Shown here piece by piece: positions 1 through 6,811 of a DNA stretch of 11,703 bases. The position numbers and the translations under genes are program-made. The stretch is from assembly GCA_023434465.1 (NCBI GenBank), contig JAEYSQ010000042.1, positions 1 to 11,703 on the forward strand, written 5' to 3'. The number at the start of each line of letters is the position of its first letter. The stretch's first letter is position 1. The notes under the pieces are model-generated. The model was not told the DNA's origin. It saw only the letters and a program-made list of their open reading frames with translations, and searched no databases. Origin of the DNA: Actinomycetes bacterium (GTDB lineage Bacteria; Actinomycetota; Thermoleophilia; Solirubrobacterales; 70-9).

Positions 1-292
1 CCGCCAGGTCGACCGACCCGTGCGCCACGGCGAGGTCGGGGCGAAACTTCCAGACGGGCCCCGCAAGCCGGGCAGAGCGGGTCGCCAGGGCAAGGCCCTT
101 GCCGACCCTGCCGGCGCCGCCATGCCGTCCGATCACGAGGTGTTCGATCCCGAGCCGTTCGAGATTGCCGACCGTCTCCCCGTTTTCCCGGGCGGTTACG
201 AGAATCTGTGCCCCACGCTCCCGGAAGAGCTCGATGATCGGCCGCAACACGATCGGATGGGCGGCAGCCGTGCAGTCGAACCAGACCTTCAT
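1..292 (-). CDS. DUF354 family protein, predicted glycosyltransferase-like (N-terminal part, cut by window edge)
   Basis: The reading frame runs off the left edge, so only about the first 97 residues are visible. It opens MKVWFDCTAAAHPIVLRPII, continues with a segment ILVTARENGET and then IEHLVIGRHGGAGRVGKG, and ends at AVAHGSVDLA. That pattern (MKVWxDxT..H, LVTAR, VIGRHGG.GxxGK, SHGSVD) matches my memory of DUF354 proteins, which have a GT-B-like fold and are found in bacteria and archaea without a settled function. I chose the ATG at 290-292 because AAGGGG lies about 9 bases upstream. An in-frame ATG at 323-325 would add 11 polar residues but has no clear ribosome binding site. The gene follows glyA after 67 bp on the same strand and may be co-transcribed with it. 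The family call is fairly sure; a specific substrate cannot be given. Confidence 0.75.
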   Translation of the reverse strand, partial: MKVWFDCTAAAHPIVLRPIIELFRERGAQILVTARENGETVGNLERLGIEHLVIGRHGGAGRVGKGLALATRSARLAGPVWKFRPDLAVAHGSVDLA

Positions 293-325
293 CGGCTGAC
301 GCCCCTTCGGTTCATCGCTGGACAT

Positions 326-344
326 TCGCCGGGGCGATCGGCGA
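326..344 (-). other. Spacer hairpin between glyA and the DUF354 gene
   Basis: Perfect 6-bp arms TCGCCG/CGGCGA flank a 7-base loop. The hairpin sits 16 bp past the glyA stop and just upstream of both candidate DUF354 starts. No T-run follows, so it is not a classical intrinsic terminator. It could be an RNA stability or processing element, or chance in GC-rich DNA. Confidence 0.3.
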
Positions 345-359
345 GTCGGATCCGGGGGA

Positions 360-1628
360 TCAGCCCAGTCCCGGGTAGAGGGGGTACTTGTCCATCAGGG
401 CCTGGCTGCGGGCGGCAAGCGAGTCCCGCTGGCTCTCGAATCCGGAGCCGAGGGCCGTGCTGATGATCGATGCGATCTCGGTCATGTCCTCGGGCTGGAA
501 ACCACGGGTGGTCAGGGCCGGAGTGCCGATCCTGAGCCCGGACGGGTTCATCGGGGGCCGGGGGTCGAAAGGGATCGCGTTGCGGTTGACCGTGATCCCG
601 ACCTTGTCGAGACGGTCCTCACCCTCCTGGCCGTCGAGGCCGGTCGAAGTCAGATCGACCAGCACGAGATGTACGTCGGTCCCTCCGGTCAGCACGTCGA
701 TGCCTCCGGCGATCAGTCCGGCCGCGAGCGCGCGGGCGTTCTCGACGGTACGACGCTGGCGCTCGGCGAAGATGTCGGTCGACGCGATCCCCAGAGCCAC
801 CGCCTTGGCGGCGATCACATGCATCAGGGGCCCGCCCTGCTGGCCGGGGAAGACGGCGCGGTTCACATCCGCCTTCAGCTCCTCGGTGCTGAGGATCATG
901 CCGCTGCGGGGGCCGCCCAGGGTCTTGTGGATCGTGGTCGTGACCACGTCGGCGTAGGGCACCGGGTTGGGGTGCTCGCCGGCCGCGACCAGGCCTGCGA
1001 AGTGGGCCATGTCAACCATCAGCTTCGCGCCAACCGAGTCGGCGATCTCGCGGAAGGAGGCGAAGTCGAGTTGCCGCGGATAAGCAGACCAGCCGGCTAC
1101 GATCAGGTCCGGTTTGTTCTCCTCGGCCAGCCGCGCGACCTCTTCCATGTCTACCAGGAGATCCCCCTCCGAGACGTGGTAGGGAACCACGTTGTAGAGC
1201 TTGCCCGAGACGTTCAGCTTCATGCCATGGCTGAGGTGACCCCCGTGGTCGAGTGCGAGGCCCATGATCGTGTCACCGGGATCAATCAGGGCCATGTAGG
1301 CCGCGTTATTGGCCTGGGCGCCGGAATGAGGCTGAACGTTGGCGTGTCCGGCCCCGAAGAGATCCATCGCCCGGTCGATCGCCAGCTGCTCGACGATGTC
1401 GACCTGCTCACAGCCGCCGTAGTAGCGCCGGCCCGGGTAGCCCTCCGCGTACTTGTTGGTCAGCACCGATCCGGCTGCCTCGAGCACCGCCCGGGGGACG
1501 AAATTCTCCGAGGCGATCATCTCGAGCGTGCCGCGCTGGCGGTTCAACTCACCGTTGATCGCTTCCGCGACAGCGGGGTCGACCTCGGCCAGGCCTGCAT
1601 CAAGCAGCTCTTCGGAAACGGTGCTCAT
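360..1628 (-). CDS. glyA: Serine hydroxymethyltransferase
   Basis: PLP enzyme that interconverts serine plus tetrahydrofolate with glycine plus 5,10-methylene-tetrahydrofolate in the cytoplasm. The 422-residue length is typical of bacterial GlyA. Hallmarks: EMIASENFVPRAVLEA (about 36-51), YAEGYPGRRYYGG (60-72), NVQPHSGAQAN (97-107), the PLP-ring aspartate and histidine in MVDMAHFAGLVA (D206, H209), and the Schiff-base lysine K235 in TTTIHKTLGGPRSG. The usual sequence there is THKTLRGPRGG, so small substitutions flank the lysine. I start at the ATG at 1626-1628 (MSTVSEELLDAG), with AGAAAGG at 1641-1647 as a rather distant ribosome binding site. An in-frame extension upstream to 1673 has no family counterpart. 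The gene lies 78 bp downstream of the MMPL gene on the same strand. A TACCCT hexamer at 1664-1669 (minus strand) could be a weak internal -10. Confidence 0.97.
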   Translation of the reverse strand: MSTVSEELLDAGLAEVDPAVAEAINGELNRQRGTLEMIASENFVPRAVLEAAGSVLTNKYAEGYPGRRYYGGCEQVDIVEQLAIDRAMDLFGAGHANVQPHSGAQANNAAYMALIDPGDTIMGLALDHGGHLSHGMKLNVSGKLYNVVPYHVSEGDLLVDMEEVARLAEENKPDLIVAGWSAYPRQLDFASFREIADSVGAKLMVDMAHFAGLVAAGEHPNPVPYADVVTTTIHKTLGGPRSGMILSTEELKADVNRAVFPGQQGGPLMHVIAAKAVALGIASTDIFAERQRRTVENARALAAGLIAGGIDVLTGGTDVHLVLVDLTSTGLDGQEGEDRLDKVGITVNRNAIPFDPRPPMNPSGLRIGTPALTTRGFQPEDMTEIASIISTALGSGFESQRDSLAARSQALMDKYPLYPGLG

Positions 1629-1706
1629 TCTTCGGGAAAACCTTTCTTGGACGGGATTGAGTGAGGGTAGCAACGGCGACGGTCCGAGCCTGCCCCGATT
1701 CCGTTC

Positions 1707-3881
1707 CTATCTTGCGTTTTCCGGCTTCCGACTCTCGTAGAACTCGTTGCCTTCGATGTCGATCCGCGGGAGATGCTTCTCCAGCCAGCCCGGCAGCCAC
1801 CAGTTCCAGCGTGAGGTGAGGACCAGGGTCGCCGGCACAAGCAGACATCGGACGATTGTCGCGTCAATCGCGACGGCAAAGGCCAGGCCGACCCCGAACT
1901 GCTTGACCACGGGATCGCCGTTGAGGATGAAGCTGGCGAAGACCGCGACCATGATGGCCGCAGCCGAGGTGATCACGCGGGCCGAGCCGGCCAGGCCTTC
2001 GATCACGGCTTGGCGGTTCTTCCCGAGTTTCTTGTGAGCCTCGCGGATCTGGGTCAACAGAAAGACCTGGTAATCCATCGAAAGGCCGAAAAGGATCGCG
2101 AACATGACCAGGGGCAGAAAGCTGACCACCGGCACCGTGCCGTCGAGACCGATGAGTGAAGCGCCGTGACCTTCCTGGAAGACGAAGGTGATGATCCCGT
2201 AGGCAGCGGCGATCGAGATCAGGTTCATCAGAGCCGCCTGGACCGGGATCACGATCGAACGGAATGCGAGCAGGAGCAGCAGGATCGAGAGCAGGACCAC
2301 GACTCCGATCAGTAGCGGCAGGTTCTCGCTGATCTCGTCACCGAGATCGATGTATCCGGCTGTGACACCGCCCACGTGGGCGACCGCCTTGCCGTCACCG
2401 ATCGCATCCGGGATCACCTCCGCCCGCAGCCGGTTGACCGTGTCCTGGGTCGTGAATGAAGACGGACTTGTATTCGGCACCGCCGAGAAGATCACGGCTT
2501 TGCCGTCCTTTGAAGTCTCGGGTGGCGTCACCGCCTCGACTCCCTTGTCCGCTGCGATTCCCTGGCTCACCTTCTTGATCGCCGCCGTGTCGCCATTGGG
2601 CTCCATCGCGATCAGGAACGGGCCGTTGTCGCCGACCCCGAAGCCCTCGGTAGTCAGGTCGAAAGCCTGCCGGGTCTGGGTGTCGGCCGGAAGCTGTCCG
2701 AGGTCCTCCTGTCCGAGCCGCATGTTGGTCGCCGGCCAGGCCAGCGCCAGCAGGATCACGACCCCGACCGAAGCCGAGACCCAGGGATGGTCGGCAACCC
2801 ACTCCGCCCAGCGGGCCCAGCCGTGGGGCCGGTCGTCGGGGTGGGTGCTGTGGCGGAGCGGAACCCGGAGCCGTTCGATCCCGTGTCCGACCCAGGCCAG
2901 CAACGCCGGCAGGAAGGTCAGCGCGACGAGAATGGCGCTCAGCACGGCGATTGCCGCCGCGTACCCGAGCGTCCAGACCAGCGGGATCCCGGCCAGCCCC
3001 AGGGCGAGCAGCGCGATGATCACTGTCGTCCCGGCGAAAAGCACCGCGCCGCCGGCGGTCGCAGTCGCCCGGACCGCGGCCTCGGCCGGGTCCAGGCCGG
3101 CGGCAAGGCCGGACCGGTGTCTGGTGACTATGAAGAGCGCGTAATCGATCCCTACCCCGAGCCCGATCATGGTCGCCAGGGTCGGCGAGGTGGTCGAGAT
3201 GGTCAGAACGTTGCTGAGCAGGGTGATCGTCCCCATCCCGAAGAGCAGGCCGATCAGTGCGGTCAGGATCGGCATGCCCATGGCGATCAGGCTGCCGAAG
3301 GTCAGCACCAGCACGATCGCCGCCACCGTCAGGCCCACCGCTTCGCTCGAATCGGTCGAAGGGGTGGACACCTGCTGGCCGAGGTATCCCCCTACTGCGA
3401 CCTCCAGCTCGCCGTTTTCCTTCGCCGTCGCAATATCGACGAGATCGTCGGCTTCGTCGTTGCTCAGTTCGCCTGGTGCGTCGACCAGGGTCACAGAGGC
3501 GTAGGCGATCTGCTCGCCCTTGCCGATCTGGGCCTGGCCATCCTGCGAGAAGGGACTTGTGACCGAAGCGACCCCGGCGGCGCCCTTCAGATCCTTGACC
3601 GTCTGGTCGACCAGCTGCCGGTTCGTCTGGTCGGTGATCTTCCCTTTCTCTGCCTTGAAGAGCACCGGGTTGGTCCCGTTGACCTGGCCGGGGAAATACT
3701 GCTCGACGAGGTCGGTCGCTTCCTGGCTGTCCTTTCCCGGCAGCGAAAGGTCGTCCGCGAACTGTTTGCCGACCGCTCCCGCCAGGATCGTGATCCCGAC
3801 CGCGACCAGGATCCAGCCCAGCACGAAGATCCGCCGGTGGCGGACCACGAAACGGGCGAGACGATCGAGCCGCGGTGTCAT
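1707..3881 (-). CDS. MMPL/RND-superfamily membrane transporter
   Basis: A 724-residue inner-membrane protein with the duplicated MMPL layout: TM1 at about 17-36, an extracytoplasmic domain at 38-180, a helix bundle at 182-330, a loop, TM7 at about 368-385, a second extracytoplasmic domain at 386-520, and a second bundle at 522-690. The proton-relay Asp-Tyr pairs of this family are present in both halves: D246-Y247 in GLGVGIDYALFIVTRHR and D603-Y604 in GLSMDYQVFLLTQIREAH. These align with the paired Asp/Tyr of mycobacterial MmpL3. Members use the proton gradient to export lipids, pigments or other hydrophobic molecules; the substrate here cannot be read from sequence. The C-terminus (NWWLPGWLEKHLPRIDIEG) is typical for the family. 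The ATG at 3879-3881 follows the rpiB stop by 30 bp, which suggests co-transcription. The gene is intact, with no regulator beside it. Confidence 0.93.
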   Translation of the reverse strand: MTPRLDRLARFVVRHRRIFVLGWILVAVGITILAGAVGKQFADDLSLPGKDSQEATDLVEQYFPGQVNGTNPVLFKAEKGKITDQTNRQLVDQTVKDLKGAAGVASVTSPFSQDGQAQIGKGEQIAYASVTLVDAPGELSNDEADDLVDIATAKENGELEVAVGGYLGQQVSTPSTDSSEAVGLTVAAIVLVLTFGSLIAMGMPILTALIGLLFGMGTITLLSNVLTISTTSPTLATMIGLGVGIDYALFIVTRHRSGLAAGLDPAEAAVRATATAGGAVLFAGTTVIIALLALGLAGIPLVWTLGYAAAIAVLSAILVALTFLPALLAWVGHGIERLRVPLRHSTHPDDRPHGWARWAEWVADHPWVSASVGVVILLALAWPATNMRLGQEDLGQLPADTQTRQAFDLTTEGFGVGDNGPFLIAMEPNGDTAAIKKVSQGIAADKGVEAVTPPETSKDGKAVIFSAVPNTSPSSFTTQDTVNRLRAEVIPDAIGDGKAVAHVGGVTAGYIDLGDEISENLPLLIGVVVLLSILLLLLAFRSIVIPVQAALMNLISIAAAYGIITFVFQEGHGASLIGLDGTVPVVSFLPLVMFAILFGLSMDYQVFLLTQIREAHKKLGKNRQAVIEGLAGSARVITSAAAIMVAVFASFILNGDPVVKQFGVGLAFAVAIDATIVRCLLVPATLVLTSRWNWWLPGWLEKHLPRIDIEGNEFYESRKPENAR

Positions 3882-3911
3882 CGCTGCGCCGGGACTGCCC
3901 CCGGGCGGGGC

Positions 3912-4358
3912 CTAGAGCTCACCCTTCTCCACTTCGGCTATCTCCCCCACCCGGCGGGCATGCCGCCCGCCATCGAAATCGGTCGAGAGGAAAGTCTCGA
4001 CGATCGGCTTCGCCTCTTCCGGGCCGAGCCTGGCTCCGGAGAGGGTGACCACGTTGGCGTCATTGTGACGGCGGCTCATTTCAGCCTCGGACTGATCGTG
4101 GGCGTTAACCGCACGGATCCCGTCGACCTTGTTGGCAACGATCGAGACACCGACCCCCGAGCCGCAGACGATCACTCCCTTCTCGGCCTTGCCGCCGGCA
4201 ACCAGCTCGGCTGCCCTGGCTGCGAAGGGGGGGTAGTCGGTCGATTCGGCAGAGTGGGTACCGACATCCTCTATCTCGTGGCCGGCCGATTCGAGCTGTG
4301 ACTTGACCGCTTCCTTCAATTCGAATCCGGCGTGATCGGACCCCATCGCAATTTTCAT
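3912..4358 (-). CDS. rpiB: Ribose-5-phosphate isomerase B
   Basis: Cytoplasmic isomerase linking ribose 5-phosphate and ribulose 5-phosphate in the pentose phosphate pathway; 148 residues, the usual RpiB length. It has the RpiB/LacA/LacB fold signature: MKIAMGSDHAGFELK at the N-terminus (D8, H9), GVIVCGSGVGVSIVANK with the catalytic-base candidate C65, and SRRHNDANVVTLSGARLG with H98. R132 and R136 near the C-terminus fit phosphate binding. The cysteine makes this the E. coli-like type; the M. tuberculosis enzyme is reported to use a glutamate instead. No Shine-Dalgarno sequence precedes the ATG at 4356-4358. Instead a TAGATT hexamer lies 6 bases upstream, which suggests a leaderless transcript. 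It is the first gene of the rpiB-MMPL-glyA-DUF354 run and is divergent from the lysyl-oxidase-like gene. Confidence 0.96.
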   Translation of the reverse strand: MKIAMGSDHAGFELKEAVKSQLESAGHEIEDVGTHSAESTDYPPFAARAAELVAGGKAEKGVIVCGSGVGVSIVANKVDGIRAVNAHDQSEAEMSRRHNDANVVTLSGARLGPEEAKPIVETFLSTDFDGGRHARRVGEIAEVEKGEL

Positions 4359-4364
4359 GCGGCG

Positions 4365-4370
4365 AATCTA
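4365..4370 (-). promoter_or_regulatory. Putative -10 element of a leaderless rpiB promoter
   Basis: TAGATT on the minus strand fits TAnnnT and ends 6 bases before the rpiB ATG, the spacing expected when transcription starts at the start codon. The -35 region (around 4388-4393, TTCCCG) is weak. The absence of any Shine-Dalgarno sequence supports the reading. Confidence 0.5.
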
Positions 4371-4400
4371 CCCGCATCCGACCCTGGCGGGAAGCTCGTC

Positions 4401-4406
4401 TACCAT
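4401..4406 (+). promoter_or_regulatory. Putative -10 element of a leaderless promoter for the lysyl-oxidase-like gene
   Basis: TACCAT fits TAnnnT and ends 6 bases before the GTG at 4413, mirroring the rpiB element on the other strand. The likely -35 position (around 4378, CCGACC) is only a partial match. No Shine-Dalgarno sequence precedes the GTG. Confidence 0.4.
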
Positions 4407-4412
4407 CATGCT

Positions 4413-5231
4413 GTGCGTTTCTTGAAAGTGGTGATTACCGGATTGTTGTCTGCCGCGGTCACTCTCGCCGCCCTCGGGCTGCCCGGAAACCCCGCCACCG
4501 GAGCTTTCGGCCCCAACCGGCCGAACGGGGTCAAGGATCCCTGTCGCACGGAGCGAGCCAGGAATTTGCTCTGCCCGGACCTCCGGATCGGCAAGCCTTC
4601 CGAGATGTATCTCGACCGCAAGGCAGTTCCGGGAAAGGCCGTGCTGCGGGCGACCAATGACATTCGCAGCCGAGGTCTCGGTCCGATGGAGCTGCGGGGC
4701 CGGCGCGACCAGCGCTTCTCGATGAACGTGACCCAGGCGATCAAGCGACGGGGTGGCGGCTACGCATTCTTTCCGACCCAGGGCAGGCTCAGGTTCTTCA
4801 CCGTCGGCTACCGCTGGGGCGGTTCGTACTGGAAGGTGAGGGACCCGCTCCGCTTCGAGCTCTGGCGGGTCAACAAGGCTGGCAAGAAGACGAAGCTGGT
4901 CCGGACCGGGCCGAAACAGTTCTACTGTTTCCGTGACCTGGAGCTGACCAACCCCGCTTCGACCCGGGCCCCGAGGTCCGCGGTGTATCCGGCCTGCAAC
5001 CAGAACCCCCGGGTCCGTCACACCAAACTCGGTACTTCGGTCGGCTGGTCAGATATCTACCCCTCGACCTACCACCTGCAGTGGATCAACGTGACCGGAC
5101 TGCGGGGCTGCTTCGCCTATGTGCTGCACCTCGACCCCGGCAACGTGCTCTTCGAGACCAACAAGAAGAACAACTACTCCCAGCGCACGATCCGTCTCCC
5201 CTGGCGCGGCTACGCCCGCCGCGGTTGCTGA
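4413..5231 (+). CDS. Secreted lysyl-oxidase-like protein with degenerate copper site
   Basis: 272 residues from the GTG at 4413. Residues 1-31 look like a signal peptide (R2, K5, hydrophobic 6-22, cleavage near 30-31). The mature part resembles the bacterial lysyl oxidase domain: GLGPMELRGRR (88-98), DPLRFELWRVNKAGK (144-158), GPKQFYCFRDLEL (166-178), SVGWSDIY (209-216), QWINVTGL (223-230) and NVLFETNKKNNYSQRTIRLP (244-263). Lysyl oxidases are copper amine oxidases that oxidise lysine side chains. The family's copper motif is HxHxH just before the D-[FP]-x-[RH]-[YF]-E-L segment; here it reads Y139-W-K141-V-R143, so all three histidines are gone. K168 and Y216 align with the lysine and tyrosine that form the LTQ cofactor in human LOX. 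Six cysteines (44, 54, 172, 195, 233, 272) could form disulfides. I infer a non-catalytic or altered extracytoplasmic protein. Starts further upstream would leave the signal peptide internal. Confidence 0.75.
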   Translation: MRFLKVVITGLLSAAVTLAALGLPGNPATGAFGPNRPNGVKDPCRTERARNLLCPDLRIGKPSEMYLDRKAVPGKAVLRATNDIRSRGLGPMELRGRRDQRFSMNVTQAIKRRGGGYAFFPTQGRLRFFTVGYRWGGSYWKVRDPLRFELWRVNKAGKKTKLVRTGPKQFYCFRDLELTNPASTRAPRSAVYPACNQNPRVRHTKLGTSVGWSDIYPSTYHLQWINVTGLRGCFAYVLHLDPGNVLFETNKKNNYSQRTIRLPWRGYARRGC

Positions 5232-5259
5232 CCCACTCCATCCTCGTGAGATCCCATTC

Positions 5260-5276
5260 TGTGCCACACCGGCACA
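5260..5276 (+). terminator. Weak bidirectional hairpin between convergent genes
   Basis: TGTGCC and GGCACA form a 6-bp stem with a 5-base loop in the 64-bp gap between the lysyl-oxidase-like gene (ending 5231) and tsaC (ending 5296). There is no T-run on either strand beyond AAA on the plus side. It is well placed to terminate both genes, but weak by sequence. Confidence 0.35.
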
Positions 5277-5295
5277 AAGTGGACATGCGAAGTAT

Positions 5296-5922
5296 CTAGC
5301 GGCCGAGGGCAGCGATCAGGTCGCCGCGGCTCATTCCACCCTCGCGGAGGATCTCCCACTCGCCGTGCTCGTCGTAGTCGGTCAGGTCGATCACCGTCGA
5401 AGGGAGGCCGGTCAGCCGGCCGCCGTCGATTGCCAGGTCGACCTTCTCCCGCACTTCCGGGACGACGCCCTCGAAAACCGAAGGGGCAGGTTCGCGGCTG
5501 AGGTTGGCGCTGGTCTGGAAGAGCGGAAAGCGAACTCCGGAGAGCGGTCCGTCGATCACCCGGATCCCGAGCCGGGCCGGGTCCTCCTGGCAGGCGAGGG
5601 GATAGCGGTGCCGGGGGTTCGGCACGATCAAAGTCACCGGACCCGGCAGCAATCTTGCTGCCGCCTCGGAGACCCCTTGGCCAAGGTCGCGGATCAGCTC
5701 GCGCATCGCCAGTGGCGAGAGGTACATGACCGCCGACGACTTGCCCTCGTCGCGACCCTTGATCTCATGGATCCGCCTGATCGCCTTCTCGTTGAGAGGG
5801 TCGCAGGCCAGGCCGTAGAGACCGTCAGCCGGGAACAGGGCCACCCCGCCCTTGCTGATGCAGGACTCGAGCGCCTGCCGGGCGGCGTCACCTGCGTTGA
5901 CACTTGTTGCGACTACCTTCAC
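5296..5922 (-). CDS. tsaC: L-threonylcarbamoyladenylate synthase (Sua5/YciO/YrdC family)
   Basis: Makes threonylcarbamoyl-AMP from threonine, bicarbonate and ATP, the activated donor for t6A37 of ANN-decoding tRNAs. The 208-residue single-domain length fits TsaC rather than the longer Sua5. Visible motifs: GGVALFPADGLYGLACD (25-41, the counterpart of PTETVYGLGxD), AIRRIHEIKGRDEGKSSAVMYLS (47-69, nucleotide/substrate loop), LPGPVTLIVP (about 91-100), ARLGIRVID, and FQTSANLSREPAP, the family's TSAN motif. Its place after prfA and prmC matches the usual actinobacterial order. The first usable start is the GTG at 5920-5922, since a stop lies in frame just upstream. GAGGA abuts this GTG directly, too close for a normal Shine-Dalgarno. 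PrmC ends 47 bp upstream, and a hairpin occupies that spacer. Confidence 0.92.
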   Translation of the reverse strand: MKVVATSVNAGDAARQALESCISKGGVALFPADGLYGLACDPLNEKAIRRIHEIKGRDEGKSSAVMYLSPLAMRELIRDLGQGVSEAAARLLPGPVTLIVPNPRHRYPLACQEDPARLGIRVIDGPLSGVRFPLFQTSANLSREPAPSVFEGVVPEVREKVDLAIDGGRLTGLPSTVIDLTDYDEHGEWEILREGGMSRGDLIAALGR

Positions 5923-5927
5923 TCCTC

Positions 5928-5956
5928 GATCATGTCAGGCCCGGGACCTGACGATC
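5928..5956 (-). other. Hairpin in the prmC-tsaC spacer, next to the tsaC start
   Basis: On the minus strand GTCAGG pairs with CCTGAC (5934-5952), with a GU pair and one GC pair inside. An outer GATC/GATC pairing (5928-5931 with 5953-5956) extends it past a 2-base bulge. It lies directly above the tsaC ribosome-binding region and could modulate tsaC translation or mark an RNA processing point. No U-run follows, so it is probably not a terminator. Confidence 0.35.
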
Positions 5957-5969
5957 AAGCCGTCGCTTC

Positions 5970-6809
5970 TCACTCCGCGAGGCGACCGACCACGACCCGC
6001 TCGATCCCGGCCAGGTCCGGCCGAACTTCAACATCGGGCCAGCCGGCCCGTTGGACCAGCGCGCCGACCGACTCTGCCTGACCTTGACCGACCTCGAGGC
6101 CGATCACCTCGGCGGTGATCCCACTCTCACCTAACCCATCGAGCACACGAGCGATCACCTCCGTTCCGTCGGAACCGCCGAAGAGAGCTCCTTCCGGCTC
6201 CCATTGACCAACCTCGGGCGGGAGCCCTTCCGAGTCGGGCACGTAGGGCAGATTGGCGAGGATCATGTCGAAACCGGCCGGACCGGGCGGCAGCGAGCCG
6301 AGCGTAAAGCTGACCCGCTCTTGTAGCCCGAGCCGCCGGGCGTTGGCGACCGCGACTTCGATCGCCCCGTCGGAGATGTCGGTCGCAGCAACCCGGCAAC
6401 CGGGCAGTTCGTCGGCAACGGCCAGGGCGATCGCACCGGAGCCGGTGCCGATCTCGAGCACCGTTTCAGGCTGCGCTTCAAGCGCGAGTTCGACCAGCAT
6501 CTCGGTCTCCGGCCTCGGGATGAGCACCCGGCGGTCGACCGTGAGGTCGATGTGCCGAAAACCCCTGCTGCCGAGGATGTAGGCGACCGGTTCCCTTCTC
6601 AGACGGCGACGGACCGCTTCCGCGAAGGCTCTCGCCACCGGCGACTCCAGGGTCAGATCGCGATCGGCGATCAGGGTGGCCCGGTCGACGCCGGCCAGGT
6701 CGGAAAGCAGGATCTTGGCATCGAGTCGCGGGGTGTCGACCCCGGCCGCCGTGAGCGCGTCGATCGCCGCGGCCAGGGCATCGGCCGCTCTCGCTCCAGT
6801 GGCGGCCAC
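5970..6809 (-). CDS. prmC: Peptide chain release factor N5-glutamine methyltransferase
   Basis: SAM-dependent enzyme that methylates the glutamine of the GGQ motif in RF1/RF2, raising termination efficiency. 279 residues: an N-terminal helical substrate-binding domain (about 1-75), the linker motif REPVAYILGSRGF (72-84), VLIPRPETEMLVE (95-107), the SAM-binding loop VLEIGTGSGAIALAVA (117-132), the acidic residue of ATDISDGAIEVA (D144), and the catalytic motif MILANLPYVP (182-191). The canonical substrate-binding motif is NPPY; here it is N186-L-P-Y189, keeping the Asn and Tyr but replacing the first proline. The GTG at 6807-6809 begins 2 bp after the prfA stop, so the two genes are probably translationally coupled, as expected for an enzyme whose substrate is RF1. 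Identity is secure from both domains and position. Confidence 0.95.
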   Translation of the reverse strand: MAATGARAADALAAAIDALTAAGVDTPRLDAKILLSDLAGVDRATLIADRDLTLESPVARAFAEAVRRRLRREPVAYILGSRGFRHIDLTVDRRVLIPRPETEMLVELALEAQPETVLEIGTGSGAIALAVADELPGCRVAATDISDGAIEVAVANARRLGLQERVSFTLGSLPPGPAGFDMILANLPYVPDSEGLPPEVGQWEPEGALFGGSDGTEVIARVLDGLGESGITAEVIGLEVGQGQAESVGALVQRAGWPDVEVRPDLAGIERVVVGRLAE

Positions 6810-6811
6810 GG

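Noticed and set aside
669..1664. 331-codon plus-strand frame opposite glyA
   Set aside because: Antisense to glyA, with no ribosome binding site and no recognisable domain.
1629..1706. Glycine riboswitch upstream of glyA
   Set aside because: The spacer is only 78 bp and lacks the conserved glycine aptamer features.
2787..4301. Long plus-strand open frame of 504 codons opposite the MMPL and rpiB genes
   Set aside because: It lies entirely antisense to well-recognised genes, is rich in Arg/Gly/Asp/Gln with no family resemblance, and comes from the GC bias of the coding strand.
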